From assembly GCF_021646545.1 (NCBI RefSeq), contig NZ_JAKIRP010000001.1:372001-436000 (forward strand): DNA of 64,000 nt, read 5' to 3'. The DNA comes from Chitinophaga filiformis. GTDB lineage: Bacteria; Bacteroidota; Bacteroidia; Chitinophagales; Chitinophagaceae. Shown here in pieces: positions 37,516 to 46,284 of the stretch. Under the pieces are notes generated by a model. The model ran no database searches, was not told where the DNA came from, and saw nothing but the letters and a program-made list of their open reading frames with translations. The translations under genes were made by a program, and so were the position numbers. The stretch's first letter is position 1. Each line of letters starts with the position of its first letter.

Positions 37516-38907
37516 ATGAAAAGATCGTTCATCATTATATCCATGCTGACGGCTATAACGCTGTCAGGATGCCGGAAATTTCTCGACGTCAATCAGAATT
37601 CAAACGTACCTTCAGACGTATCTGAGAGCCTGTTGCTGGCTCCCGTGGAAGCAGGTGTTTCCCAGTATATAGCAGCAGGCAACGCAGCCAGCCTCGTTAA
37701 TCAATGGATGCAAAACTGCGTGCCTAATCAGCCTTTACCAAACACTGTCAACTACATGGTAACAAGTTCCACATTTGACGACTTCTGGAACTCACATTAT
37801 GTAGTAGTGTTGAATAACCTGAACATCCTCGATAAACAGGCAACAGCGAATGGTAACCTGATGTACGCAGGTATTGCGAAAGTGCTGACAGCCTATACCC
37901 TCGGTTCGGCTACAGATCTGTGGGGAGACATTCCCTACTCACAGGCGTTCACAGGAACAAACAATACAACTCCGCCCTATGACAAACAGGAAGACATTTA
38001 TAAAAGCATACAGGCCCTGCTGGATGAGGCTATCACACAACTGAATTCAGCTACTGGCGCTAGTCCCGGTTCGGATGATTATTACTATGCAGGAGACATG
38101 AGTAAGTGGGTAAAGATGGCTTATACATTGAAGGCGCGTTACTATATGCACCTTACAAAAGCACCGGGATATGATGCAGCAGCACAGGCTAACCTTGCAT
38201 TAACCGCATTATCCAACGGAATGACCAGCAACGATGACGATTGTGCATTCAGCTACAATGGTACTTCTACTTCATCTAATGCGTGGTATCTGCACTTTTA
38301 CAATACATCTACGCTTGTACTTTCTTCTCACTATGTAGATTCGCTGGTAAAACATAATGATCCGCGTTTACCCTATCTGGTTAGTAAAGCAGAGAGTACA
38401 GGATTATATACTGGTAATGTGATCGGTTCAGGAGCAGGCAATTTGAAAGACTTCTCCGTACCAGGTAGTTTTTATGGCAATATTGCATCCAGGGTATATA
38501 TAGTGAATGCTGCAGAAGCACTGTTCCTGAAAGCAGAGGCTACTTATATTACTTCAGGATATACTGCTGCCCAGCCAGTATTCAGGCAGGCCGTTGCAGG
38601 CAACCTGCTGAAACTCGGGGTTGATACTACCGGTGCTGCTGCACAGGCGTATTTGTCAAAGAGAGGAGTATTAACTGCAGCCAATGCGTTGCAGCTTATT
38701 ATCGAAGAGAAGAACACAGCTAATTTCTTTTCAACCGAAAACTATGTAGACTGGCGCCGCACAGGCTATCCTGCAATAAAGATGATCGCTAATAATCAGG
38801 TAACAAGTTTGCCTCGCAGATTCCTGTATCCATTGAATGAGATCACTGCCAATCCACAGGAACTACAGAAAGCAAAACTGACAGATAAAGTATGGTGGGA
38901 TAATTAA
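37516..38907 (+). CDS. SusD/RagB-like surface lipoprotein
   Basis: A 463-residue lipoprotein with lipobox T-L-S-G-C-R (Cys20). Typical features are the start of the mature chain (F-L-D-V-N-Q-N-S-N-V-P), T-D-L-W-G-D-I-P-Y-S-Q-A-F, the TPR-like helices, and the C-terminal N-Y-V-D-W-R-R-T-G-Y-P. This type matches the SusD-like-2 family that forms the lid of the SusC barrel. It is co-transcribed with the SusC-like gene and both end at the terminator 38916-38963. Confidence 0.95.
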   Translation: MKRSFIIISMLTAITLSGCRKFLDVNQNSNVPSDVSESLLLAPVEAGVSQYIAAGNAASLVNQWMQNCVPNQPLPNTVNYMVTSSTFDDFWNSHYVVVLNNLNILDKQATANGNLMYAGIAKVLTAYTLGSATDLWGDIPYSQAFTGTNNTTPPYDKQEDIYKSIQALLDEAITQLNSATGASPGSDDYYYAGDMSKWVKMAYTLKARYYMHLTKAPGYDAAAQANLALTALSNGMTSNDDDCAFSYNGTSTSSNAWYLHFYNTSTLVLSSHYVDSLVKHNDPRLPYLVSKAESTGLYTGNVIGSGAGNLKDFSVPGSFYGNIASRVYIVNAAEALFLKAEATYITSGYTAAQPVFRQAVAGNLLKLGVDTTGAAAQAYLSKRGVLTAANALQLIIEEKNTANFFSTENYVDWRRTGYPAIKMIANNQVTSLPRRFLYPLNEITANPQELQKAKLTDKVWWDN

Positions 38908-38915
38908 ACATCATT

Positions 38916-38963
38916 ATAATAAAAAAAGGGAGCGCACATAACGTGGCTCCCTTTTTTTATTAT
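38916..38963. terminator. bidirectional terminator between susD and the SIMPL gene
   Basis: An 18-base arm at 38916-38933 is the exact reverse complement of 38946-38963. The core GGGAGC/GCTCCC carries A7 on the left and T7 on the right and serves both convergent genes. Confidence 0.92.
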
Positions 38964-38974
38964 GCTACAGGTTA

Positions 38975-39682
38975 TTATTTAATAAAGAAGACAGCTCTTA
39001 CTTCAGCGCGTACTTTTATCTTTTTGAAAGATGCAGCATCTGCTGATTCAGCGTTACCGGCACGTGCATAAGCATTGGCAAATACAGCAGGTTGAACATC
39101 TGCATAGTTATCAGTATTGATCTCCTGCACTTCCAGTACACCATCAATTGTATTGCCGATAGCTTCCAGCATATAAGTTGCTTTCGCCTTTGCAGCCTGT
39201 AATGCTTTAGTCTTCACCTGCTTGCGGTAGTCTTCCATTTTGCTGTGTGTATAGCTACTGATATTCACGCTTTCGATGCCTTCAGCATCTACTGCACCCA
39301 GGATAGCATTTACTTTATCAAGGTTGCTGAGTTTAAGGCGATATTGTTTACGCGCCATGAAATCAGGATCTTTCTTCTTTTTATTCCACCAATAGTCATA
39401 GTTAGTACCGAATACATTAGCAATGGTGAGATCTGATGCAGGGATGCCGGCCTCTTTCACTGCTTTCTGCAGCTGGCTCTCCAGTGTGCTCATTTCTACT
39501 TTTGCGGTCTTATTTTTGAACTCACGCAGGGCAATATCAAGATAGATCTCATCGGGAGTGATCTCTATTTCTGCGGAGCCTGTTACTTCGATCTTTTTAA
39601 CAGGAGGTTTATTGTCTGTCTGCTGTGCCTGACTTAATGATGCTACAAATAATCCTGCCAGTAAAAACATTACCTTTTTCAT
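38975..39682 (-). CDS. SIMPL domain (DUF541) exported protein
   Basis: 235 residues with a signal peptide (M-F-L-L-A-G-L-F-V-A-S-L-S-Q-A). The SIMPL/DUF541 core has I-E-V-T-G-S-A-E-I-E-I-T-P-D-E near its start and K-A-L-Q-A-A-K-A-K-A-T-Y-M-L-E-A-I-G in the conserved helix. Known members include E. coli YggE, linked to oxidative stress, and eukaryotic IRAK1BP1. It should be periplasmic. It is a single-gene unit; no consensus -7 box was found. Confidence 0.9.
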   Translation of the reverse strand: MKKVMFLLAGLFVASLSQAQQTDNKPPVKKIEVTGSAEIEITPDEIYLDIALREFKNKTAKVEMSTLESQLQKAVKEAGIPASDLTIANVFGTNYDYWWNKKKKDPDFMARKQYRLKLSNLDKVNAILGAVDAEGIESVNISSYTHSKMEDYRKQVKTKALQAAKAKATYMLEAIGNTIDGVLEVQEINTDNYADVQPAVFANAYARAGNAESADAASFKKIKVRAEVRAVFFIK

Positions 39683-39906
39683 ACTGTTGTGATTTGAGTG
39701 TTAATTGAATAATTATGGTTTCCGTTTGTTTGACTATATGATGCTACTTTATATCATGATTCCATAAATGGGGTAAAAATTATTTCCCGGTATACCAGCA
39801 TACAATACTTTACAATTAAAGATATATGGGTTGCTTGCCTTTAACGTTTCAGACCTGTATATGTTACACAGATTATTTTTTTTATTTTACTGGCAGCAAT
39901 AATCCT

Positions 39907-41856
39907 ATGACAAGAGTATTACCGCTTTTAACAGGATTGTTATGGCTGTTATTATCCAACTTATCAATATTCGCCCAGTTACAAACTCCGTATATATTGA
40001 ATGGTGCAGCAACCCAGCGGACTTGCAACTGTTATGTGCTAACTGAAGATGTGACCAACACGAGCGGTACTGTATGGAATAAAAACAAGATCAGCCTGAA
40101 TGATTCTTTTGATTATTACTTTGATATAAATCTTGGCTGCAAGGATGAAACCGGTGCCGATGGGATGGGGTTTGTCCTGCAGACACAGGGCACCAATCTT
40201 GGCACAGCAGGTCAGGGACTCGGGTTTCAGAACATCAGTCCTTCACTCGGTGTGCTTATAGATACATGGCAGAACATGGCAGATGGAGATCCCGATTATG
40301 ATCACGTATCTATACAGGTCAATGGCGATATATCCCATCTGACTGCCAACAATCTGGCAGGTCCGGTGACGGCACTGGCTGACAACGGAAACATTGAAGA
40401 CTGCAACTGGCATATTTTCAGGATCAGATGGGATGCGGTAAACAAACTACTTGAAGTAAGTATTGATGGCGTGTTGCGCGTTTCCGCACAAAAAGACCTC
40501 GTAGCCGACATATTCGGCGGCAACCCAATGGTGTACTGGGGCTTTGGTTCTGCCACCGGTGGGAGCTCCAACAAACAACAGTTCTGTGCAGCTCTCCGGC
40601 CACAGTTACAATTCGACAATAATCAGCTATTCTGTGATGGCTCTCCTATCGTATTTGGCGATGATTCGAAGTCGTTCGGTACCATTACGCGCCGCTTATG
40701 GGATTTTGGCGATGGCACTACATCTTCCGTTGCTGACCCTCCGCCACATCTTTATGCCAAAGCAGGAGAGTATGAGGTTCGGTTGGTAATTGAAGACAAC
40801 AGCGGCTGTATTTCAGATACGATGAAACAACAGGTGATCATCGGTTCTTATCCTGTACCCGACTTTACTGCTGATCTGTTATGTACAGGCCGTCCTGTTA
40901 CTGTCACCAATAAAACGACATTAGAAGTAGGCACGATCCGGCAATGGGATTGGGATTTTGATAACGGACAGACATCAGGTTTACAGCATCCTTCTATTGC
41001 ATATGCTGACACAGGTACCTACCGGATAAAACTACAGGCGACGTCTACCCAGGGATGCAGCGCCGGCATTGAAAAAACAATGGAAGTATATGCTACACCC
41101 CATATCGGTGCTAGCGGAGAAAATGCCTGTATCGGCATGCCTATCAACTTCACCGGCACAGATCAAACGCCTGCCGTTCCTTTATCGCAATGGTATTGGG
41201 ATTTCGGCAATGGTGAGCAGCAAACCGGTCAGCAGATCAGCTATGTTTATCCCGCAGGTGGCGCCTATCAGGCTACTTTACGTGTTATGAGTACTGATGG
41301 CTGTTTCTCCGACACATCAGCCGTATCTGTTACGGTCACTGATATCAATCTTTTTGCAGGCCATGATACGCTCGTTGCCCGCGATCAGCCCTTACAGCTG
41401 AACGCGCAAACCAGCGGAAGCGGACTGCAATTTGCCTGGTCCCCCACAGCAGGACTGACAGACCCCGGCATTGCAGATCCGATCGCTTATCTTCAGCAGG
41501 ACCAGGTATATCATCTCACGGTGACATCGCCGGAAGGTTGTATCGAAATAGACACCGTAAACGTGAAAGTTTATGCTGGTCCGGAGTTTTATATTCCCAC
41601 AGCATTTTCTCCCAATAATGATGGCCGTAATGATGTTTTCCGGGCTATTTCACCCGGTGTATCCCAGCTGGATTTTTTCTGTGTATGGAACAGGTGGGGG
41701 CAGGAGATATTCAGAACACAATCCCTTTCCGGCACCTGGGATGGTTATTTCAAAGGCACGCCCATGCCTGCAGGTACATATGTGTGGATGATACAGGGAA
41801 CAGATTATAAGGGAAGATCATTCAACAGGAAAGGGACTGTAACAATAGTCAGATAA
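39907..41856 (+). CDS. secreted L-type lectin / PKD-repeat protein with type IX sorting domain
   Basis: 649 residues. The signal peptide ends near S-I-F-A-Q (24). Residues ~27-225 are a legume-lectin-like sandwich (D-G-M-G-F-V-L-Q-T-Q, G-V-L-I-D-T-W-Q-N, H-V-S-I-Q-V-N-G). At least three PKD-like repeats follow, marked W-D-F-G-D-G-T, W-D-F-D-N-G-Q and W-D-F-G-N-G-E. The C-terminus begins F-Y-I-P-T-A-F-S-P-N-N-D-G-R-N-D and contains W-N-R-W-G-Q-E-I-F, the gliding-motility-associated (CHU_C) domain used as a type B sorting signal in type IX secretion. It is probably a cell-surface adhesin for a polysaccharide. The start at 39907 is chosen because it begins the signal peptide. Confidence 0.9.
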   Translation: MTRVLPLLTGLLWLLLSNLSIFAQLQTPYILNGAATQRTCNCYVLTEDVTNTSGTVWNKNKISLNDSFDYYFDINLGCKDETGADGMGFVLQTQGTNLGTAGQGLGFQNISPSLGVLIDTWQNMADGDPDYDHVSIQVNGDISHLTANNLAGPVTALADNGNIEDCNWHIFRIRWDAVNKLLEVSIDGVLRVSAQKDLVADIFGGNPMVYWGFGSATGGSSNKQQFCAALRPQLQFDNNQLFCDGSPIVFGDDSKSFGTITRRLWDFGDGTTSSVADPPPHLYAKAGEYEVRLVIEDNSGCISDTMKQQVIIGSYPVPDFTADLLCTGRPVTVTNKTTLEVGTIRQWDWDFDNGQTSGLQHPSIAYADTGTYRIKLQATSTQGCSAGIEKTMEVYATPHIGASGENACIGMPINFTGTDQTPAVPLSQWYWDFGNGEQQTGQQISYVYPAGGAYQATLRVMSTDGCFSDTSAVSVTVTDINLFAGHDTLVARDQPLQLNAQTSGSGLQFAWSPTAGLTDPGIADPIAYLQQDQVYHLTVTSPEGCIEIDTVNVKVYAGPEFYIPTAFSPNNDGRNDVFRAISPGVSQLDFFCVWNRWGQEIFRTQSLSGTWDGYFKGTPMPAGTYVWMIQGTDYKGRSFNRKGTVTIVR

Positions 41857-41891
41857 AACACTACCAGATTCCATCAAATACCCGAATAAAC

Positions 41892-41924
41892 AGGAAGAGC
41901 CTGTATCAGATACAAGCTCTTCCT
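41892..41924. terminator. hairpin between the lectin gene and mfd
   Basis: AGGAAGAGC (41892-41900) / GCTCTTCCT (41916-41924) with inner TGTA/TACA. There is no strong T-run on either side, so termination is less certain. Confidence 0.55.
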
Positions 41925-41989
41925 ATTTACGATCTTCGCTCGCGCTCCGCCAGGAGCGCTGTGTTTGTAGCGCGGGGTTTCAACCCACA

Positions 41990-44900
41990 TCAGTCATTCC
42001 TCGCATCCTCCATTGCCTTCAGAAAATCATACAGGACACTCATTGACCTGATACGATCTGCCACCAGCATGAAATTCTTTCCTACCTGTTTCAGCTTCGC
42101 ATTATTTACTCTTGTCTGCAGGTAAGTAAGGATATGATTAAACGTAGGTGATTCGAAGTATGGTGAATCCGGATTGTTAATGAAGTAACAACGCAGCGTT
42201 TCATCTTTCAGCATCATCTTTTCAAAGCCCAGTTTGATCGCCATCCAGCGACAACGGATCATGCAGAGCAGATCTTTCACAGGTTCAGGCAGCGGACCAA
42301 AACGGTCTACCAACTCTGCTTCAAATGCCTGGAGTTTACTTTCCAGGGTGATGTTATCCAGTTCCTGGTAAAGGTTCAGACGTTCCTGTATGCTTTCTAC
42401 GTAACTGTCGGGTATCAGTATTTCGAGATCTGTATCGATGGTACAATCACTTACGAAGTCTTTCTTCTCTTCGAGTTGCTCCTTAAAGAGATCACGGAAT
42501 TCATTCTGCTTCAGTTCGCGGATAGCTTCATCCAGGATCTTCTGGTACATATCAAATCCAATCTCTGCCATAAAACCACTCTGCTCACCACCCAGCAGGT
42601 TACCGGCGCCACGGATGTCCAGGTCACGCATAGCGATCTGAAATCCACTACCCAGTTCACTGTGCTGTTCTAATGTCTGCAATCTTTTACGGCTATCGGC
42701 AGGCAATGTGCTCATAGGAGGTGCCAACAGATAACAGAAAGCCTTTTTATTGCTACGTCCTACACGTCCGCGCAACTGGTGCAGATCACTTAATCCAAAA
42801 TGGTGTGCATTGTTGATGATGATGGTATTCGCATTTGGAATGTCCACACCACTTTCCACGATGTTAGTACATACCAGTACGTCATATTTTCTGTCAATGA
42901 AATCGAGGATCACTTCTTCCAGCTGATGTCCTTCCATTTGTCCGTGTGCAGTAGCAATGGATAGATCAGGACACAGGCCTTTTATGAGACTGCTCATTTC
43001 GCCCAGTCCCTTCACCCTGTTGTATACGAAGTATACCTGGCCACCACGTTCTGTTTCGTAGTAGATCGCATCACGGATCAGATCATGATCAAATACATGT
43101 ACTTCGGTTTCTATCGGCTGCCTGTTAGGCGGCGGTGTATTGATGACAGACAGGTCTCTTGCGCCCATCAGAGAGAACTGCAGTGTTCTTGGGATAGGTG
43201 TTGCCGTTAGTGTCAGTGTATCCACATTCACCTTCAGCTGTTTCAGTTTTTCCTTGGCAGAGACACCGAATTTCTGTTCTTCATCGACAACCAGTACACC
43301 GAGATCTTTGAACTTTACTTCTTTCCCCAGCAGTGCATGTGTACCAATGATGATGTCTATCTTTCCTTCTGCGAGTTTCTGGAGTGTTTCTTTTTTCTCT
43401 TTAGCAGATTTGAAACGGTTCAGATAATCCACCGTGCAGGGGAAGTCTTTCAAACGGTCTGCAAAGGTCTTATAGTGCTGGAAGGCCAGGATAGTAGTAG
43501 GCACCAGTACAGCAGCCTGTTTACCATCTACGATGGATTTAAAGGCCGCACGGATGGCAATCTCTGTTTTACCAAACCCTACGTCGCCACATACGAGACG
43601 GTCCATCGGAGAAGGAGACTCCATATCCCTTTTCACATCGGCTGTAGCCTTGCTCTGGTCGGGTGTATCTTCATACAGGAAGGAGGCTTCCAGCTCCGTT
43701 TGCAGGTAGGTATCCATCGTATGAGCAAATCCTTGCTGGGCCTTACGGACAGCATAGAGTTTGATCAGGTCTTTTGCGATATCTTTTACCTGGGTTTTAG
43801 CTTTTTCCTTCAGCTTATCCCATGCATCGCTACCCAGTTTATTCACACGTGGTTCGACGCCTTCCTTACCGGAGTATTTACTGATCTTATGCAGGGAGTT
43901 GATGTTTACATACAAGAGGTCATTGTTCTTGTATATAATACGGATCGCTTCCTGCATCTTACCACCTACCTCGATCTTCTGCAAACCACTATACGTGCCC
44001 ACACCATGATCTATATGCGTCACAAAATCGCCCGGCTGCAATTCGCGCAGGGTTTTCATGGTGATCGCCTTATTCTTGTTGTATGCCTGCTTTACCTTGT
44101 ATTTATGGTAACGCTGGAAGATCTGGTGATCGGTATAACATACCAGTTTCAGTGTATGGTCTATAAAACCATGGCTGACAGGAGATGGGATAGGGTAGAA
44201 GGTAAAGTCCGCTTTCAGATCTTCGAAGATACTGCGCAACCTTTCCAGCTGACGGGCATTCTCTGCGAAAATGAAGAGTGTATATTTATTCTTGTTGTGT
44301 GCATCAAGGTCTTTGATCAGCATATCAAACTGCCTGTTAAAGACAGGTTGTTCCTGCGTTTCAAAGTTGAGTGGTATAAAGGGACGGTTTGTCTCTTCCC
44401 ACCACTGGCGGTTGCTGAATACAACGCAATGCCTGCGCAAAAGCTCATGCATCAGCGGATGCGCTTTGACGAAATCAGTTTCTGCCAGCGTTATCTTCTC
44501 ATCGTCGCCTACCTTCACCGATTGACCCGTTTGCAGGAATGCATCCAGCTTTTCTTCCAGCTGCAGCACGACATCCTGTATGTAACCGGGGTCTTTCATC
44601 CAGACGATGGTATTTTCCGGCAGGAACTCCAGCAGAGACGTCTTCTGATGGTTGAGACCCTGCGTATCCATATTGGCGATGAGGGTCACCTGTGTCAGCT
44701 TGCGTTCGCTCAGCTGCGTTTCGGGATCAAAGAGACGGATGGAGTCAATGTCTTCACCAAACAGTTCTACACGATAAGGCTTCTCATTGCCGAAGGAATA
44801 GATATCGAGGATACCACCACGAACAGCATATTGCCCCGGCTCGTATACAAAGTCTGTATATTCAAACCCCCAGCCAACAAGTTTCTCCAGCAGCTCATCT

Positions 44901-45367
44901 ACTTTTAGCACGTCGCCCACTTTCAGCTGTACCATATTGGTGCTGAAGGCCACGGAGGCCGCCACCTTTTCCCAGAGCGCTTCCGGGTAGGTAACCAGTA
45001 TCTTTTTATGTATTGCCGGTCCGGAGAACTTCATGAGTGCTTCCGTACGCAGCATACTATGACTGCTGTTGATCTCGTTGAAGTAGCCGGCCTTTTTGAA
45101 GGAGTCCGGGAAATAGAAGATATCCAGCGCCTGACTCAATGACTCAAGGTCATTATGGAAGTAGGCAGCCTCTTCTTTATCGTTGAGAATGAAAAGATGG
45201 TTAACGGAATTGGCCAGCTCCCACGCTCCCGCTGCTATAAATGTGGTGGCACTTCCGGTTAGTCCTGTTAATTGAAAATACTGTGGATCGGACAAATGTA
45301 TCCCTTTCACCAGCTGTTGCAGGCGGGAATCTCGCTGGTACAGTTGTAAAACAGCCTGTATATTCAT
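41990..45367 (-). CDS. mfd: transcription-repair coupling factor
   Basis: An 1125-residue DNA translocase that removes stalled RNA polymerase and recruits UvrA. The UvrB-homology region is at the N-terminus. The CarD-like RNA-polymerase-interaction domain is near residue 450 (G-D-F-V-T-H-I-D-H-G-V-G-T-Y). Helicase motifs are C-G-D-V-G-F-G-K-T-E (~595), V-V-D-E-E-Q-K-F-G (~695) and T-A-T-P-I-P-R-T-L. The C-terminal TRCF domain ends the chain. A -7 box ends only eight bases before the ATG (45376-45383), so the message may be nearly leaderless. Confidence 0.97.
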   Translation of the reverse strand: MNIQAVLQLYQRDSRLQQLVKGIHLSDPQYFQLTGLTGSATTFIAAGAWELANSVNHLFILNDKEEAAYFHNDLESLSQALDIFYFPDSFKKAGYFNEINSSHSMLRTEALMKFSGPAIHKKILVTYPEALWEKVAASVAFSTNMVQLKVGDVLKVDELLEKLVGWGFEYTDFVYEPGQYAVRGGILDIYSFGNEKPYRVELFGEDIDSIRLFDPETQLSERKLTQVTLIANMDTQGLNHQKTSLLEFLPENTIVWMKDPGYIQDVVLQLEEKLDAFLQTGQSVKVGDDEKITLAETDFVKAHPLMHELLRRHCVVFSNRQWWEETNRPFIPLNFETQEQPVFNRQFDMLIKDLDAHNKNKYTLFIFAENARQLERLRSIFEDLKADFTFYPIPSPVSHGFIDHTLKLVCYTDHQIFQRYHKYKVKQAYNKNKAITMKTLRELQPGDFVTHIDHGVGTYSGLQKIEVGGKMQEAIRIIYKNNDLLYVNINSLHKISKYSGKEGVEPRVNKLGSDAWDKLKEKAKTQVKDIAKDLIKLYAVRKAQQGFAHTMDTYLQTELEASFLYEDTPDQSKATADVKRDMESPSPMDRLVCGDVGFGKTEIAIRAAFKSIVDGKQAAVLVPTTILAFQHYKTFADRLKDFPCTVDYLNRFKSAKEKKETLQKLAEGKIDIIIGTHALLGKEVKFKDLGVLVVDEEQKFGVSAKEKLKQLKVNVDTLTLTATPIPRTLQFSLMGARDLSVINTPPPNRQPIETEVHVFDHDLIRDAIYYETERGGQVYFVYNRVKGLGEMSSLIKGLCPDLSIATAHGQMEGHQLEEVILDFIDRKYDVLVCTNIVESGVDIPNANTIIINNAHHFGLSDLHQLRGRVGRSNKKAFCYLLAPPMSTLPADSRKRLQTLEQHSELGSGFQIAMRDLDIRGAGNLLGGEQSGFMAEIGFDMYQKILDEAIRELKQNEFRDLFKEQLEEKKDFVSDCTIDTDLEILIPDSYVESIQERLNLYQELDNITLESKLQAFEAELVDRFGPLPEPVKDLLCMIRCRWMAIKLGFEKMMLKDETLRCYFINNPDSPYFESPTFNHILTYLQTRVNNAKLKQVGKNFMLVADRIRSMSVLYDFLKAMEDARND

Positions 45368-45375
45368 GAGGGTTG

Positions 45376-45383
45376 CAAAGATA
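45376..45383 (-). promoter_or_regulatory. -7 box TATCTTTG abutting the mfd start
   Basis: Exact TAnnTTTG on the minus strand with eight bases between it and the ATG at 45367. A start of transcription 5-7 bases downstream would leave almost no leader. Confidence 0.5.
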
Positions 45384-45476
45384 CGGAATTACTGCATTTG
45401 TCCATCGCAGCTTATCCCGCTGGAAGCCAACGGGCTATGGACAATTTTGGTTATATTTAGTATAAATTCCACACAA

Positions 45477-46196
45477 ATGCTTGACCAATGGTATAAAGGG
45501 CAGGTAACCCGTATCGTACAGGAAACGCATAATACGCGCAGGTTCTGGATTCAGATCCCCGAAAAGGAGCGCTTCGACTTCAAAGCAGGTCAGTTTGTAA
45601 CCCTCGACCTTCCCATACATGAGCAAAAGAACAAGCGCTGGCGCAGTTACTCCATCGCTTCTCCGCCAGATGGCACCAATACAATAGAACTCGTCATTGT
45701 GCTCCTGGAAGGTGGTGCTGGCACCACTTATCTGTTCAATGAGGTCACTGAGGGTAGTGAGTTGACACTAAAAGGGCCGCTGGGGCACTTTACCTTGCCG
45801 GAGCAACTGGACAAGGACCTGTTCCTGATCTGTACGGGCACCGGCATTGCCCCTTTCCGGTCGATGGCTCAGTACATCAAAGCGCACGACCTGCCGCATC
45901 CTCCTATCCACCTCATTTATGGCTGCCGGCAGCAATGTGATCTGCTCTATGCCTCGGAGATGTGTCAACTGGAGCGGGAACTGACAGATTTCCATTATAT
46001 ACCGACCCTCTCCCGGCAGGACGATCTATGGACAGGACGCAAAGGATATGTGCACCTGATCTATGAAGAACTGGCCCGCAAACAGCCCGCGCATTTCTTT
46101 CTATGTGGCTGGAAGAACATGATAGATGAGGCTAAACAGCGGATACTGGCCATGGGGTACGACAGGCATGACATTCACCAGGAGCTGTATGGATAG
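45477..46196 (+). CDS. ferredoxin-NADP reductase-like FAD oxidoreductase
   Basis: A 239-residue flavoprotein of the ferredoxin-reductase superfamily. The FAD domain has F-K-A-G-Q-F-V-T-L-D and R-W-R-S-Y-S-I-A-S-P-P. The nucleotide domain has I-C-T-G-T-G-I-A-P-F-R-S-M, and the C-terminus F-F-L-C-G-W-K-N-M-I-D-E-A. There is no iron-sulfur domain, unlike the reductase at 2802-3851. The open frame begins at 45366, but the first 37 codons overlap the mfd promoter region and are not protein-like, so ATG 45477 is used. The electron acceptor is unknown. Confidence 0.88.
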   Translation: MLDQWYKGQVTRIVQETHNTRRFWIQIPEKERFDFKAGQFVTLDLPIHEQKNKRWRSYSIASPPDGTNTIELVIVLLEGGAGTTYLFNEVTEGSELTLKGPLGHFTLPEQLDKDLFLICTGTGIAPFRSMAQYIKAHDLPHPPIHLIYGCRQQCDLLYASEMCQLERELTDFHYIPTLSRQDDLWTGRKGYVHLIYEELARKQPAHFFLCGWKNMIDEAKQRILAMGYDRHDIHQELYG

Positions 46197-46230
46197 TCCA
46201 TACATGACAATCTGATACTATATATCTCAT

Positions 46231-46264
46231 AAAAAAGGCGGCATCAGTTGATACCGCCTTTTTC
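46231..46264. terminator. bidirectional terminator between the reductase and glyS
   Basis: GGCGG-ATC paired with GAT-CCGCC (about 46237-46258), A6 on the left and T5 on the right, between convergent genes. Confidence 0.85.
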
Positions 46265-46284
46265 CTATAAATCACTTTTATTTT

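Noticed and set aside
41925..41989. GC-rich direct and inverted bits (GCGC, AGCGC) between the lectin gene and mfd
   Set aside because: They are short and irregular with no repeat array; not enough for a mobile element or RNA gene.
43337..44908. A 523-residue forward frame opposite mfd
   Set aside because: It is the antisense of a complete mfd gene; the composition is Phe/His/Gln-rich without domains.
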